Positions 44,625-54,708 of a stretch of 64,000 nucleotides of DNA are shown here, piece by piece. Source of the DNA: Pelagibius sp. Alg239-R121 (GTDB lineage: Bacteria; Pseudomonadota; Alphaproteobacteria; Kiloniellales; Kiloniellaceae). The first letter of the stretch is position 1. The number at the start of each line of letters is the position of its first letter. The stretch is from NCBI RefSeq assembly GCF_947331435.1, contig NZ_CAMZOF010000003.1, positions 186,001 through 250,000 on the forward strand, written 5' to 3'. Below the pieces are notes generated by a model that was not told the origin of the DNA, did not search any database, and saw only the letters and a program-made list of their open reading frames with translations. A program made the position numbers and the translations under genes.

Positions 44625-45683
44625 TCAGGCGCCGAGTCGCGCCCGCAGTTCCTCCGGCATGCGCGCGCGGATTTCCGCGGCGATCCGGCTGGTTTCCTGA
44701 AGCGCCGGATAGTCCCAGCTTTCCAGTTGGCCTTCGAATGCCCGGGTGATGCCGTCCTTGCGCAGAGACTCATGAAAGCGCCGGAACTTGGCCGAGCCGC
44801 CTTCCAGTTCCACAACATGCACCGGCTTGCCGGTGGTGGCAGCTTCCGAAACCATGTTGACGGAATCGCAGGTCACGATGAAGGCGTCAGCCAGAGCGAG
44901 AATGCCGAAGTAGGGATTGGCGTTTTCGCCGTCCCAGATCTTGGCCGGCGTATTCGCCAGCGTCCGGCGCAGGGTCGCCTCGTTCTCCGCGCCCGTCCTG
45001 CGTGAGGGCGTAACCGCCAGTCCGGCGCCATTGGCTTCGGCCAGCTCCGCCAGTTGCCTGGCCAGCCGCTCGACCACCGGGCCGTCCATTGTATAGACCC
45101 GGTTGCTGCCGCCGATGATCACCCCAATCAGCGGGCGGGGCAGGTGGGCGTAGAGCGGGGCAAATTCCTCCGCAGCCTGGGCCAGGCGCTCCAGTGTGAT
45201 GCCGTTGATGCCGCCGCGCCCCGTGATCACGTTGGGGCCCGAGACCTGATCGTGTTCCGGGGCGACGATCACGTCGAACCAGCCGAAGGGCACCTTCGGG
45301 TCCTGGATGTGGATTGCGAAGGTCGAGCTCTTTCCCTGGTCCTTCGATGCGCGCCGGATTGCGGCGGCGGGCGCGACCACCTGCCGGCCGCAGGTGATGA
45401 TCACATCGGGCCAGGGCGGCGCGAGGGCGTCGCCCCCGGGACCGGGTCCCGAAAGCGGCAGTGGCAGGAAGCGTGGCGGGATCCAGCGCCAGGGTTTGCG
45501 AATCCTGACCCGCTTGATGACCGGCTCCAGGCCCAGGGCGCGGGCCAGTGCCACCGCCTGGATTTCCATGCCCGCATGCCCCTCGCTGAGCGCCCAGCAG
45601 GTCGGGGCCGGATCGCCTGGGACAGACTGGTTTGGATTGTTTCCGCGTGTTTCGGCGGGACTGGATTGAGGTTTCTGCGTCAT
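44625..45683 (-). CDS. ELM1/DUF1022-family protein
   Basis: A 352-aa protein from the ATG at 45683 (MTQKPQSSPAETRG…); the frame stays open to 45758. It matches the family of mitochondrial fission ELM1 homologues with TCWALSEGHAGMEIQAVALA, the mid-region IHIQDPKVPFGWFDVIVAPE and VIIGGSNRVYTMDG, and the late ADAFIVTCDSVNMVSEA. The fold resembles GT-B glycosyltransferases, but bacterial function is unknown. It faces the divergent Lrp gene. Confidence 0.87.
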   Translation of the reverse strand: MTQKPQSSPAETRGNNPNQSVPGDPAPTCWALSEGHAGMEIQAVALARALGLEPVIKRVRIRKPWRWIPPRFLPLPLSGPGPGGDALAPPWPDVIITCGRQVVAPAAAIRRASKDQGKSSTFAIHIQDPKVPFGWFDVIVAPEHDQVSGPNVITGRGGINGITLERLAQAAEEFAPLYAHLPRPLIGVIIGGSNRVYTMDGPVVERLARQLAELAEANGAGLAVTPSRRTGAENEATLRRTLANTPAKIWDGENANPYFGILALADAFIVTCDSVNMVSEAATTGKPVHVVELEGGSAKFRRFHESLRKDGITRAFEGQLESWDYPALQETSRIAAEIRARMPEELRARLGA

Positions 45684-45882
45684 GGAATCTTCATCTCGTG
45701 GCGCGCGACTATCGCCCCTTGGCGCGGCTGGAGCAAGCCTCGGGAGTAAGGGCGGCATCCTGCCGCTGTCGCTCGAAAAGACAGTACGCCTGCGCCATCA
45801 CTTCTGCTTATGGAAGGCCCCTTGCGGGCTTGCGTAATGAACCCTGCTGGGTAATATTGTTGCGCGAAACTGCGAGTGAGTA

Positions 45883-45915
45883 ATACCAATGATCGTTATT
45901 GACGATCATTGGTAT
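45883..45915. promoter_or_regulatory. Perfect palindromic site upstream of Lrp/AsnC gene
   Basis: Two 14-bp arms (ATACCAATGATCGT, 45883-45896, and ACGATCATTGGTAT, 45902-45915) are exact complements with a 5-nt spacer. It lies 29 bp before the regulator's ATG. AsnC/Lrp proteins often repress their own gene through such palindromes, so this is the best operator candidate. Confidence 0.6.
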
Positions 45916-45944
45916 GAGCTGAAATTAGTTCTAAAGGATGGCCT

Positions 45945-46442
45945 ATGCGCCGGGTAAAGCTCGATCGGATCGATCTGCGGATCCTACAGGATCTCCAAGA
46001 AGACGGTCGGATCACCAACGTGGAACTGGCGCGCCGTGCTGGAATTTCCGCGCCTCCCTGTCTGCGGCGTGTCCGTGCGCTGGAGGAAGCCGGTTATATC
46101 CGCGGCTATCATGCAGAACTGGATTCCGAGGAACTGGGCTTTGAGGTCAGCTTTTTTGCGCTGGTCGGGCTCGACAGCCAGTCCGAAGCCGTGCTTGCGG
46201 AATTCGAAGCGACCCTGGATGACTGGCGCGAAGTGCGCGAGTGCAATATGGCGCGCGGGCCGCACGATTTTGTCCTTAAATTGGTCGCCCGTAATACGGC
46301 GCACGAGAATGAGTTGACCACACGCCTGACCGCGCTTCCGCACGTGGTCACGGTTCAGACGATCCAGGTGATCCGGACATCGAAGTGGCGCCCGGGTGTG
46401 CCGATAGATCTCGAATCCGGCCTGGAGCCGGTAGAAGAATAG
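45945..46442 (+). CDS. Lrp/AsnC-family transcriptional regulator
   Basis: A 165-aa feast/famine regulator. Residues 4-60 are the helix-turn-helix (LDRIDLRILQDLQEDGRITN, VELARRAGISAPPCLRRVRA), and residues 68-150 the RAM ligand domain (FALVGLDSQSEAVLAEFEAT and VLKLVARNTAHENELTTRL). Effectors are normally amino acids. A perfect palindrome upstream suggests autoregulation. In related genomes this type often lies near thioredoxin reductase and greA; greA indeed follows convergently. Confidence 0.93.
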   Translation: MRRVKLDRIDLRILQDLQEDGRITNVELARRAGISAPPCLRRVRALEEAGYIRGYHAELDSEELGFEVSFFALVGLDSQSEAVLAEFEATLDDWREVRECNMARGPHDFVLKLVARNTAHENELTTRLTALPHVVTVQTIQVIRTSKWRPGVPIDLESGLEPVEE

Positions 46443-46495
46443 GCGTCTGGTAGGGTGGAGTTGCCGGGAAAGCTCTGGCGACGTGCCTGGCTCAA

Positions 46496-46522
46496 CAGAC
46501 GAAGGTGCAATGACTTCGTCTG
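46496..46522. terminator. Hairpin between convergent lrp and greA
   Basis: A 9-bp perfect stem (CAGACGAAG / CTTCGTCTG) with a 9-nt loop lies 54 bp behind the lrp stop and 121 bp from the greA stop. A second small stem (CCGTCT…AGACGG) follows near 46568-46581. Neither has a long T-run, so factor-independent termination is only possible. Confidence 0.45.
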
Positions 46523-46642
46523 CAATGGCAAGCGATGTTACGGTGAACTTTTGCCGCGACAAATTGCCGTCTAAAAGACGGTGTAAACCTCAGGTCGTAC
46601 CCAAGATTACGAGCTCACTGAGCAGGGGCCGCAGCCCCGGCA

Positions 46643-47119
46643 TCAGATATATTCGATGGAGAGAATTTCGTAGCTTTTTTCAGCCGCCGGCGTGCTCAGT
46701 TCGACCGAGTCACCGACTTCCTTGCCGATTAGCGCACGGGCTAACGGCGCGCTGATCGCCAGGCGCCCCTGCTTCACGTCGGCCTCGACGTCACCAACCA
46801 GCTGGTATTTCAGCTCTTCCTCGGTGTCTTCATCGACCATCGTCACTGTCGCGCCGAATTTGACCGTGTCGGCGGAAAGTTTTGAAACATCAATAACTTC
46901 CGCTCGCGAGATCTTATCTTCGAGCTCCATCACGCGGCCTTCGACAAAGCTCTGGCGTTCGCGGGCTGCATGATACTCGGCGTTCTCGGAAAGATCGCCG
47001 TGCTCACGGGCCTCGGCGATTGCGCGGATGATTGCCGGCCGTTCAACGGTTTTCAACTGTCTCAACTCATCCTGCAGACGGTTCAGTCCGTCTGCACTCA
47101 TCGGGAATCTTTCGCTCAT
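46643..47119 (-). CDS. greA: Transcription elongation factor GreA
   Basis: A 158-aa protein from the ATG at 47119, the standard GreA length; an open frame to 47152 is not conserved. It stimulates RNA polymerase to cleave backtracked RNA. The N-terminal coiled coil has the acidic tip motif [20 protein letters not shown], and the C-terminal FKBP-like domain ends SPA-like [17 protein letters not shown]. It follows carB by 72 bp and probably shares its transcript. Confidence 0.96.
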   Translation of the reverse strand: MSERFPMSADGLNRLQDELRQLKTVERPAIIRAIAEAREHGDLSENAEYHAARERQSFVEGRVMELEDKISRAEVIDVSKLSADTVKFGATVTMVDEDTEEELKYQLVGDVEADVKQGRLAISAPLARALIGKEVGDSVELSTPAAEKSYEILSIEYI

Positions 47120-47191
47120 GGGCGTACGTCCGCCACCTAACTTATCCAACAAGGTTTGAAGAAAGTTCGCGCGTCTATCAAATGGATCGCG

Positions 47192-50100
47192 CTAAAACGA
47201 ACTCCTAAAATAAGACTGTAGCGGCGCAACATCAAGCTGACCAGCTTTCATCGCATTAATTGCCTGCACTGCTGCGGCCGCGCCGGCCACCGTCGTATAG
47301 TAGGGGATTGAGTTGTTGAGCGCACCGCGGCGCAGCTCAAAACTGTCGGCAATGGCCTTGGCGCCCTCGGTCGTATTGAACACCAGCTGAACTTCGCCGG
47401 ACATCATGGCATCCACGATATGCGGACGGCCTTCACGGACTTTATTGACCCCTTGGATCTCAAGGCCCTGCTCGGCGAAATAGGCGGCGGTACCGTGGGT
47501 GGCGATGATCTTGTAACCGAGGTCGATCAGAGCTTTGGCAACCGGTTTCATTGCCAGTTTGTCGCCGTCCTTCACGGAGATGAAGATGGTGCCTTCCTCT
47601 GGCAGCGGTGCGCCGCACCCGATCTGTGCTTTCAGGAACGCGCGATCAAAGGAACTGTCGAGCCCCATGACCTCGCCAGTTGAACGCATTTCCGGGCCCA
47701 GCATAACATCGACACCGGGGAAACGCGCGAACGGAAAAACCGCTTCCTTGACGGCAACATGACCGTCTTTGACTTGACCAACACTGCCGTGACTCAGCTC
47801 GAACTCTTCCAGTTTGCTTCCGGCCATGACGCGGGCTGCAACTTTGGCAATGGGAACGCCGGTGGCTTTGGCGACGAAGGGTACGGTCCGGCTGGCGCGC
47901 GGGTTGACTTCCAGGATATAGATGTCGCCGTTCTGAACGGCGAACTGCACATTCATCAGGCCGACGACCTTCAGCCCGAGCGCAAGTTTCTCGGTTTGCC
48001 GGCAGATTTCCTCGACGATGTCCTTCGCCAGAGTATGTGGGGGCAGGGCACAGGCAGAATCACCGGAGTGAATTCCGGCCTCCTCGATATGCTCCATGAT
48101 CCCGGCGATATAGACCGTCGCACCGTCCGAGACTGCATCCACGTCGACTTCGGTGGCATCACGCAGGTAGCTGTCGATTAGGACCGGGTTCTCGCCGGAC
48201 ACCTTGACCGCCGTCGCGATATAGCGTTCCAGCTGGGCCGCATCGTGGACGATCTCCATGGCCCGGCCGCCGAGCACATAAGAGGGGCGGATAACGATCG
48301 GAAAGCCAATGCGTTCGGCCACGGCGTGGGCTTCGTCGCGGCTGGAGGCGGTGCCGTTGTTCGGCTGCCTCAGTTTCAGGTCCTGCAGCAGCTGCTGGAA
48401 CCGTTTCCGGTCCTCGGCGAGATCGATGGCTTCCGGCGAAGTACCGAGAATGGGGATCTCAGCCTCTTCCAGCGCCTGCGCAAGTTTCAGCGGAGTCTGG
48501 CCGCCGAACTGTACGATCACACCCTTCAGCTTGCCTTTGCGTTGTTCGACCCGTGCGATTTCAACGACGTCTTCCGCGGTCAGGGGCTCGAAGTAGAGGC
48601 GGTCTGAGGTGTCGTAGTCGGTGGACACGGTTTCCGGATTGCAGTTCACCATGATCGTCTCGATCCCTGCGTCGCTGAGGGCATAGGCCGCATGGACGCA
48701 ACAGTAATCGAATTCGATGCCCTGGCCGATCCGGTTCGGGCCACCACCCAGTATCATCACCTTATCGCGCTCGGTTGGATCAGATTCGCAATCGGCGGCC
48801 TGTATACCGTCACCTTCATAGGTCGAATACATATAGGGTGTCGCCGAAGGAAACTCGCCTGCGCAAGTATCGATGCGCTTGTAGACCGGCGTCACCTCAA
48901 GGCTGCGCCGCCGGGCCGCAACCGCCGCCTCACTCTTTCCGGTCAAGGCCGCGAGACGCGCGTCTGAAAAGCCCTGCATCTTCAGGCGCAGAAGCTCCTG
49001 CCGCTCCTCGGGCAGACCGTGGGTCTTCAGAGCGGATTCTCTGACGACCAGATCCTCGACCTGACGAATGAACCAGGGGTCGAATTTTGTGGCGGCGAAA
49101 ACCTGCTCCACTGACATGCCGTGACGCAGCGCCTGGGCGATGGTCAGCAGGCGGTCTGGTGTTGGTTTGGTCAGATGACTGTGGATAGCTTCAAAGTCGA
49201 CGGCGCCTTCCAGGCCGATGGCGCCGGGGATTTCGACCTCGTCGAGACCATTCAGACCGGTTTCCATGGAGCGCAGAGCTTTTTGCAGGGATTCAGCAAA
49301 GGAGCGGCCGATCGCCATTGCTTCGCCGACCGACTTCATGGAGGTCGTAAGATAGGGATCGGAGCCGGGAAACTTTTCGAAGGTGAAGCGCGGGATCTTG
49401 GTGACCACGTAGTCGATGGTCGGCTCGAAGGAGGCCGGAGTGACCTTGGTGATGTCGTTGTCCAACTCGTCGAGGGTGTAGCCGACGGCGAGCTTGGCGG
49501 CGATCTTGGCGATCGGAAATCCGGTTGCTTTGGACGCCAAAGCCGAGGATCGCGAGACCCGTGGGTTCATCTCGATGACCACCAACTCACCGGTTTCGGG
49601 ATTGAGCCCGAACTGCACGTTGGAGCCGCCTGTGTCCACGCCGATTTCCCGCAGGCAGGCCAGCGAGGCATCGCGCAGGATCTGGTATTCCTTGTCGGTC
49701 AGGGTCAGGGCAGGAGCCACGGTGACCGAGTCGCCGGTGTGAATACCCATGGGATCGACGTTTTCAATCGAGCAGACGATGATGCAGTTGTCAGCGCAGT
49801 CGCGCACGACCTCCATCTCGTACTCTTTCCACCCGAGGACAGATTGTTCGACCAGGACTTCGGTAACGGGTGACGCGCGGAGGCCACCCGAAACGATTTC
49901 CTCGAATTCATCTCGGTTGTACGCAATGCCGCCGCCGGTGCCGCCCAACGTGAAGGAGGGGCGGATGATCGCGGGCAGACCGACGAATTCCAGCGCCGCA
50001 ACGCCTTCATCCAGTGTCCTGACCACGCGCGAGCGTGGGCTGGAGAGACCGATCTTGTCCATTGCCTCGCGAAACAGTAGTCGGTCTTCCGCCTTTTCGA

Positions 50101-50467
50101 TGACGTCGGCCTTGGCACCGATCATCTCGACTCCGTGGCGCTCAAGAATGCCGCGGCGGGCGAGCTCCAGACCGGTATTGAGCGCGGTTTGTCCACCCAT
50201 GGTCGGCAGAAGCGCGTCCGGCTTTTCTTTTGCGATGATTTTCTCGACGACTTCGGGAGTGATCGGCTCAATGTAGGTTGCGTCGGCCAGGCCGGGGTCG
50301 GTCATGATCGTGGCTGGATTGGAATTCACCAGGACAACGCGATACCCCTCTTCCTTCAGTGCCTTACAGGCCTGAGCGCCGGAGTAATCGAATTCGCAGG
50401 CTTGACCGATAACAATCGGGCCGGCGCCGATGATGAGAATCGAGTTAATGTCTGTGCGTTTGGGCAT
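47192..50467 (-). CDS. carB: Carbamoyl-phosphate synthase large subunit
   Basis: A 1091-aa protein that makes carbamoyl phosphate from bicarbonate, ATP and ammonia delivered by CarA, for arginine and pyrimidine synthesis. The two ATP-grasp halves (about 1-400 and 550-935) each contain the carboxyphosphate/carbamate signature ([36 protein letters not shown]). A C-terminal MGS allosteric domain (about 935-1091) binds effectors such as UMP and ornithine. It is full length and 66 bp behind carA. Confidence 0.98.
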   Translation of the reverse strand: MPKRTDINSILIIGAGPIVIGQACEFDYSGAQACKALKEEGYRVVLVNSNPATIMTDPGLADATYIEPITPEVVEKIIAKEKPDALLPTMGGQTALNTGLELARRGILERHGVEMIGAKADVIEKAEDRLLFREAMDKIGLSSPRSRVVRTLDEGVAALEFVGLPAIIRPSFTLGGTGGGIAYNRDEFEEIVSGGLRASPVTEVLVEQSVLGWKEYEMEVVRDCADNCIIVCSIENVDPMGIHTGDSVTVAPALTLTDKEYQILRDASLACLREIGVDTGGSNVQFGLNPETGELVVIEMNPRVSRSSALASKATGFPIAKIAAKLAVGYTLDELDNDITKVTPASFEPTIDYVVTKIPRFTFEKFPGSDPYLTTSMKSVGEAMAIGRSFAESLQKALRSMETGLNGLDEVEIPGAIGLEGAVDFEAIHSHLTKPTPDRLLTIAQALRHGMSVEQVFAATKFDPWFIRQVEDLVVRESALKTHGLPEERQELLRLKMQGFSDARLAALTGKSEAAVAARRRSLEVTPVYKRIDTCAGEFPSATPYMYSTYEGDGIQAADCESDPTERDKVMILGGGPNRIGQGIEFDYCCVHAAYALSDAGIETIMVNCNPETVSTDYDTSDRLYFEPLTAEDVVEIARVEQRKGKLKGVIVQFGGQTPLKLAQALEEAEIPILGTSPEAIDLAEDRKRFQQLLQDLKLRQPNNGTASSRDEAHAVAERIGFPIVIRPSYVLGGRAMEIVHDAAQLERYIATAVKVSGENPVLIDSYLRDATEVDVDAVSDGATVYIAGIMEHIEEAGIHSGDSACALPPHTLAKDIVEEICRQTEKLALGLKVVGLMNVQFAVQNGDIYILEVNPRASRTVPFVAKATGVPIAKVAARVMAGSKLEEFELSHGSVGQVKDGHVAVKEAVFPFARFPGVDVMLGPEMRSTGEVMGLDSSFDRAFLKAQIGCGAPLPEEGTIFISVKDGDKLAMKPVAKALIDLGYKIIATHGTAAYFAEQGLEIQGVNKVREGRPHIVDAMMSGEVQLVFNTTEGAKAIADSFELRRGALNNSIPYYTTVAGAAAAVQAINAMKAGQLDVAPLQSYFRSSF

Positions 50468-50533
50468 CTTAGCTAGTTCCGCTGGCGTTCCAGTCGGCTT
50501 CCGATTGACGTCTGCGTTGCAGGAGTCGGGTTG

Positions 50534-51790
50534 TCAGGTCTTCTGCGCGCGCTCGTCCAACAGGTTAACGAAGCGTTTGAAGAGATAGTGGCTGTCCTGT
50601 GGTCCCGGGCTGGCCTCCGGATGGTACTGCACCGAAAAGACCGGCCGGTCTTTGACGCGCAGGCCCTCGTTGGTTTTGTCAAAGAGAGAAATGTGTGTTT
50701 CCTCGACCCCGTCTGGAAGGGACTTGGCGTCGACGACGAAACCGTGGTTCTGACTTGTGATCTCGACTTTTCCGGTGGTCAGGTCCTTGACCGGATGGTT
50801 CCCGCCACGGTGGCCCAGGTGCATTTTGTGAGTTTTTGCGCCCAGCGCCAGTGCCAGGATCTGATGCCCCAGGCAGATACCGAAAACAGGCAGGTTTTTG
50901 TCAAGCAGGGCCCGAAGCGTGGGAACTGCGTAGAGTCCGGTTGCAGCTGGATCGCCTGGCCCGTTTGAAAGGAAGATGCCGTCCGGCTCGTGGCTTAAGA
51001 TTTCTTCTGCGGTTGCGGAAGCGGACACGACAGTGACCCGGCATCCCTCCGACGCAAGGCAACGCAGGATGTTACGTTTGGCTCCATAGTCGACCGCCAC
51101 GACGTGATGCTTGGCATGCGCGAGACTGCCGTAACCATCGGCGATCGACCAGCCGGTCTGGTCCCAGCTATAGGTTTGCCGCGTTGTCACTTCAGCAGCA
51201 AGGTCCATCCCCTCCAACCCGGCCCAGGCAGATGCTTCGGATTTGTAGTCGTCGATCGCCAGATTGCCGTCCGCGGAATGTGCGATGCAGCCTTGCGGGG
51301 CGCCGAGATCGCGGATGCGGCGGGTCAGTGCGCGGGTATCGACGCCGGCAATGCCCACGAGGTTCTGCGATTTCAGCCAGGCATCGAGATGCTGAACTGC
51401 GCGCCAGTTTGACGGTTCGGTCACGTCCATGCGGATGACAACACCGCGGGCGGCGGGCGTCGTGGTCTCAATGTCTTCCGGATTGGTCCCAACATTGCCG
51501 ATATGCGGAAAGGTAAAGGTAATGATTTGCCCGGCGTAGGAAGGATCAGTGATTATTTCCTGGTAGCCGGTCATCGAAGTATTGAAACAGACTTCGCCGA
51601 CCGCGGTGCCGGTTGCCCCAAGGCCCTTACCCCAAAAGACTGTGCCGTCGGCAAGCACCAATGCGGCGGTTGCCCCGCTGGGTTGCTGTCGGGATAGAGG
51701 GGTGGATGCAGATTGCCCAGACACGGGACGTGCAGAAAGACTGGCCCCGGTCTCATCCGACGGGGGCGATTCAATTTGTGTTTGCGGCAT
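50534..51790 (-). CDS. carA: Carbamoyl-phosphate synthase small subunit
   Basis: A 418-aa glutamine-hydrolysing subunit. The C-terminal class-I glutaminase has the nucleophile Cys in FGICLGHQILALALG and the His-Glu pair in QYHPEASPGPQD. The N-terminal domain has DGTVFWGKGLGATG and VCFNTSMTGYQEI. The first about 38 residues (to GATAAL) are a Ser/Pro-rich extension not seen in E. coli CarA and may be disordered or reflect a start chosen too early. Confidence 0.97.
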   Translation of the reverse strand: MPQTQIESPPSDETGASLSARPVSGQSASTPLSRQQPSGATAALVLADGTVFWGKGLGATGTAVGEVCFNTSMTGYQEIITDPSYAGQIITFTFPHIGNVGTNPEDIETTTPAARGVVIRMDVTEPSNWRAVQHLDAWLKSQNLVGIAGVDTRALTRRIRDLGAPQGCIAHSADGNLAIDDYKSEASAWAGLEGMDLAAEVTTRQTYSWDQTGWSIADGYGSLAHAKHHVVAVDYGAKRNILRCLASEGCRVTVVSASATAEEILSHEPDGIFLSNGPGDPAATGLYAVPTLRALLDKNLPVFGICLGHQILALALGAKTHKMHLGHRGGNHPVKDLTTGKVEITSQNHGFVVDAKSLPDGVEETHISLFDKTNEGLRVKDRPVFSVQYHPEASPGPQDSHYLFKRFVNLLDERAQKT

Positions 51791-52064
51791 GACGGCACGT
51801 CTTTCAGATTTACGCAGGGATCATCACCGATGAAACTGCGGTCGATCGAAGCTTTGATCTGGGCGATACGGAGCGGTTGTCAGCAAATTTGCGCGACCGC
51901 CAATAATCGCGGCCTTTGTTTACGGGAAAGGTCCTATTGGGTCAAGTGGAAGACGACTATAAAAATTCAATAAAAACAGATAGTTATAAAATTCAGGATC
52001 TTTTGCATTTTCTGAGTCTATCGGCTAGGCTCTGCGCCTTTCCCGATCCGCTGGAGCAAAACGC

Positions 52065-52520
52065 ATGTTGCGTAGCCGTTTAAACGATGCCCTTAAAGAC
52101 TCGATGAAGTCGCAGGATAGCCTTGCCGTGTCCACGCTTCGTCTGATTTTGGCGGCGTTAAAAGACCGTGATATCGCGGCACGCGGTAAAGGCGAGAACG
52201 ACGGCATTGTTGAGGACGAGATTCTTGAGATGCTGCAAAAGATGGTTCGTCAGCGTCGTGATTCCATTGAGATGTATACCAAGGGTGGGCGCGACGAGCT
52301 TGCCGAGCGGGAAGCCAATGAAATCACTGTGATCGAGCGGTTCCTGCCGCAGGCCCTGGGCGAAACCGAAATGCGAGCTGCGATCGACACTGTGGTTGCT
52401 GAGCTCAATGCTTCTAGCATAAAGGACATGGGACGAGTCATGGGCGAGCTGAAGCAGCGCTTCGCCGGCCAAATGGACTTTGGCAAGGCCAGTGCCATCG
52501 TTAAGGAACTGCTCGCCTGA
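52065..52520 (+). CDS. GatB/YqeY domain protein
   Basis: A 151-aa YqeY-like protein (MLRSRLNDALKDSMKSQDSL…). It contains the helical YqeY domain also found at the C-terminus of GatB; such stand-alone proteins are thought to bind tRNA or tRNA-like substrates. Conserved stretch: EEILEMLQKMVRQRRDSIEM-like EDEILEMLQKMVRQRRDS and GRVMGELKQRFAGQMDFGKA. It stands directly upstream of dnaG, a common arrangement in alphaproteobacteria. Confidence 0.92.
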   Translation: MLRSRLNDALKDSMKSQDSLAVSTLRLILAALKDRDIAARGKGENDGIVEDEILEMLQKMVRQRRDSIEMYTKGGRDELAEREANEITVIERFLPQALGETEMRAAIDTVVAELNASSIKDMGRVMGELKQRFAGQMDFGKASAIVKELLA

Positions 52521-52664
52521 ATCTGCCCCGCAGAATTTATCCGCGAAGCTCTTAAGTAATCGCGGGGATGAAGCTGCGTCGCTGACATGGCGCACAGTCT
52601 TTTGCTAAGATAGACCGCTTGCCGCGAGATTGGCGCCGATGAACAGCGAAGGCGTTCCAAAGCT

Positions 52665-54638
52665 ATGACCCTCTCCACTGAATTTCTTGACGAAATTCGC
52701 GCCCGCGTTTCGCTGGCGGATGTTGTGGGGCGAAAGGTTAAGCTGGTTAAGCGCGGGCGGGAACATTCCGGCCTATGCCCCTTCCACAGCGAGAAGTCTC
52801 CCTCTTTCACGGTCAGCGAAGACAAGGGCTTTTATCATTGCTTCGGCTGTGGCGCTCATGGTGACGTGATCGGTTTCGTGATGCAGAGCGAGGGCCTGGT
52901 CTTCCCCGAAGCTGCGGAAAAGCTGGCGCTTGAGGCTGGTCTTCAACTGCCCGTTTCGACTCCAATGGACCGAGAGGCTGCGCAAAAGCGCGCTGATCTG
53001 TACGAAGTGCTGGATGCGGCGACCGGCTGGTTTCAAGAACGGCTCTATGCGCCAGAGGGCGCAGATGCGCGTGCGTACCTTGAGCGTCGTGGCGTGGTTC
53101 CTGAGACGACGGCTGTCTTCCGTCTCGGATTTGCTCCGGATAGCCGTGGCGCCTTGCGCAAAGCGATGAATGCGCGTGGGTATGATGACGATCAACTGGT
53201 CGATGCGGGCCTGATGAAGCGTCCGGAACCTGATGATGGACCCGCGCGCGGTCCGCAGGATCTCCGGGACTATTTCTTCAATCGGATCATTTTCCCCATC
53301 ACAGACCGGCGCGGAAGGGTTGTTGCGTTCGGCGGCCGGGCATTGGGCGATTCAAAGGCTAAGTATCTGAATTCCCCCGAAACCACTCTGTTCCATAAGG
53401 GACGGGTGCTCTACAACATGGCGCGCGCCCGTCAGGCCGCTCACGACACTGGCGAGGTGATTGTGGTCGAAGGCTACATGGATGTCGTGGCTTTGGCTCA
53501 GGCCGGTTTTCCTGCGGCGGTCGCTCCCCTGGGAACCGCCGTGACCGAGGAGCAGATTGAGGAGCTTTGGCGGATGGCTTCGCGTCCGACCATGTGCCTG
53601 GACGGCGACGCCGCGGGCCAGCGGGCAGGTTTTCGCGCGGCTGCGCGGGCCTTGCCGCTGCTGAAACCCGGCCGGTCGCTGGGATTTGCCGTACTGCCAG
53701 CTAACGAAGATCCCGACAGCCTCGTCAATAGCCGTGGCGCAACCGCCTTTCGGCAGGTTCTGGACAGCGCGCAGCCTCTTGCGGACGTTGTCTGGCTCAT
53801 GACTGTCGGTGACAAGCCATTGAATTCACCCGAAGACCGGGCCGCGTTGCGTGTTGAGTTACGCAAAACCGTCGCGCAGATCGGCGACCCGGATTTGAAG
53901 GCTGAATATGGCCGCGAAATGGATCATCGCGTGCAGCAGGCCTTCGGACATAGTTCTTCCGGCGGATTCTCCGCCCGACAGCGCGACGGCGGCGGAAATC
54001 GGGGCGGAAATTGGGGGAGTAATCGAGGGGGCGGCGGAAAGTGGAGCGGCGGAGGCACCAAAGGCAGCTACGGTGACCGCCGTGGTACTTGGGGCAGTCA
54101 ATCAACCACGATGCGGATCGGTGCATTGCAGTCGCCAGAATTTTTGCGGCGCCGTCAAGATCAGGTTCTCCTCGCAACCCTGGTTAATCATCCCGCCGTT
54201 TTGCTGGATTATGCTGAGGATATGGCCGTTCTGAAGCTGGAATCTGCGGATCTCGATCACTTCCGTCAGGTCTTGGTCGATGCAATTGCACGTGAACCAG
54301 ATCTTGACACTGATGCTCTGAAGTGCCACCTCTCCGAACAAGGGTATTCAGGGCTTCTGGGTGAACTTTTGAGCTCAGACGTCTATGTGCATGGAAAATT
54401 CGCTCGCCCCGCCACGGATTCCCTGGCGGCCCGCGAGGGTATTGGCCATGTTCTTGCGGTGTTTCGGGAGCGGCAGGCAGCTGCAGATACCGAGGAGGCC
54501 GCACGGCAACTGGCGGTGGATATGAGCGAAGATCACCTCGCGCGTATACGGGCAAAGCAAGCGCTCGGGCATGAGGACGAGGGTCGAACGATCGATCTCG
54601 ATCGCGTGACGGCCGCGGGATCAAGCGAAATAGATTAA
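52665..54638 (+). CDS. dnaG: DNA primase
   Basis: A 657-aa primase that synthesises RNA primers at the replication fork. Zinc-binding CHC2 ligands are Cys38, His41, Cys59 and Cys62. The TOPRIM catalytic residues Glu269 (VVVEGYMDVV), Asp313 and Asp315 (CLDGDAAGQ) are present. The C-terminal helicase-binding domain covers about 480-640. A Gly/Arg-rich linker (about 430-478, e.g. DGGGNRGGNWGSNRGGGG) separates the catalytic and C-terminal parts and is longer than in E. coli. Confidence 0.97.
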   Translation: MTLSTEFLDEIRARVSLADVVGRKVKLVKRGREHSGLCPFHSEKSPSFTVSEDKGFYHCFGCGAHGDVIGFVMQSEGLVFPEAAEKLALEAGLQLPVSTPMDREAAQKRADLYEVLDAATGWFQERLYAPEGADARAYLERRGVVPETTAVFRLGFAPDSRGALRKAMNARGYDDDQLVDAGLMKRPEPDDGPARGPQDLRDYFFNRIIFPITDRRGRVVAFGGRALGDSKAKYLNSPETTLFHKGRVLYNMARARQAAHDTGEVIVVEGYMDVVALAQAGFPAAVAPLGTAVTEEQIEELWRMASRPTMCLDGDAAGQRAGFRAAARALPLLKPGRSLGFAVLPANEDPDSLVNSRGATAFRQVLDSAQPLADVVWLMTVGDKPLNSPEDRAALRVELRKTVAQIGDPDLKAEYGREMDHRVQQAFGHSSSGGFSARQRDGGGNRGGNWGSNRGGGGKWSGGGTKGSYGDRRGTWGSQSTTMRIGALQSPEFLRRRQDQVLLATLVNHPAVLLDYAEDMAVLKLESADLDHFRQVLVDAIAREPDLDTDALKCHLSEQGYSGLLGELLSSDVYVHGKFARPATDSLAAREGIGHVLAVFRERQAAADTEEAARQLAVDMSEDHLARIRAKQALGHEDEGRTIDLDRVTAAGSSEID

Positions 54639-54708
54639 CTGGTGCATGGACACACGTCGGCCGCTCGGGGGGAGCGCCGCGTAATTAAGGTATGGGGTAA
54701 GAAACCGT

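Noticed and set aside
45054-45749. 231-codon plus-strand ORF opposite the ELM1-family gene
   Set aside because: Opposite a well-supported gene and without motifs.
49121-49873. 250-codon plus-strand ORF opposite carB
   Set aside because: Shadow of carB; sequence shows no family pattern.
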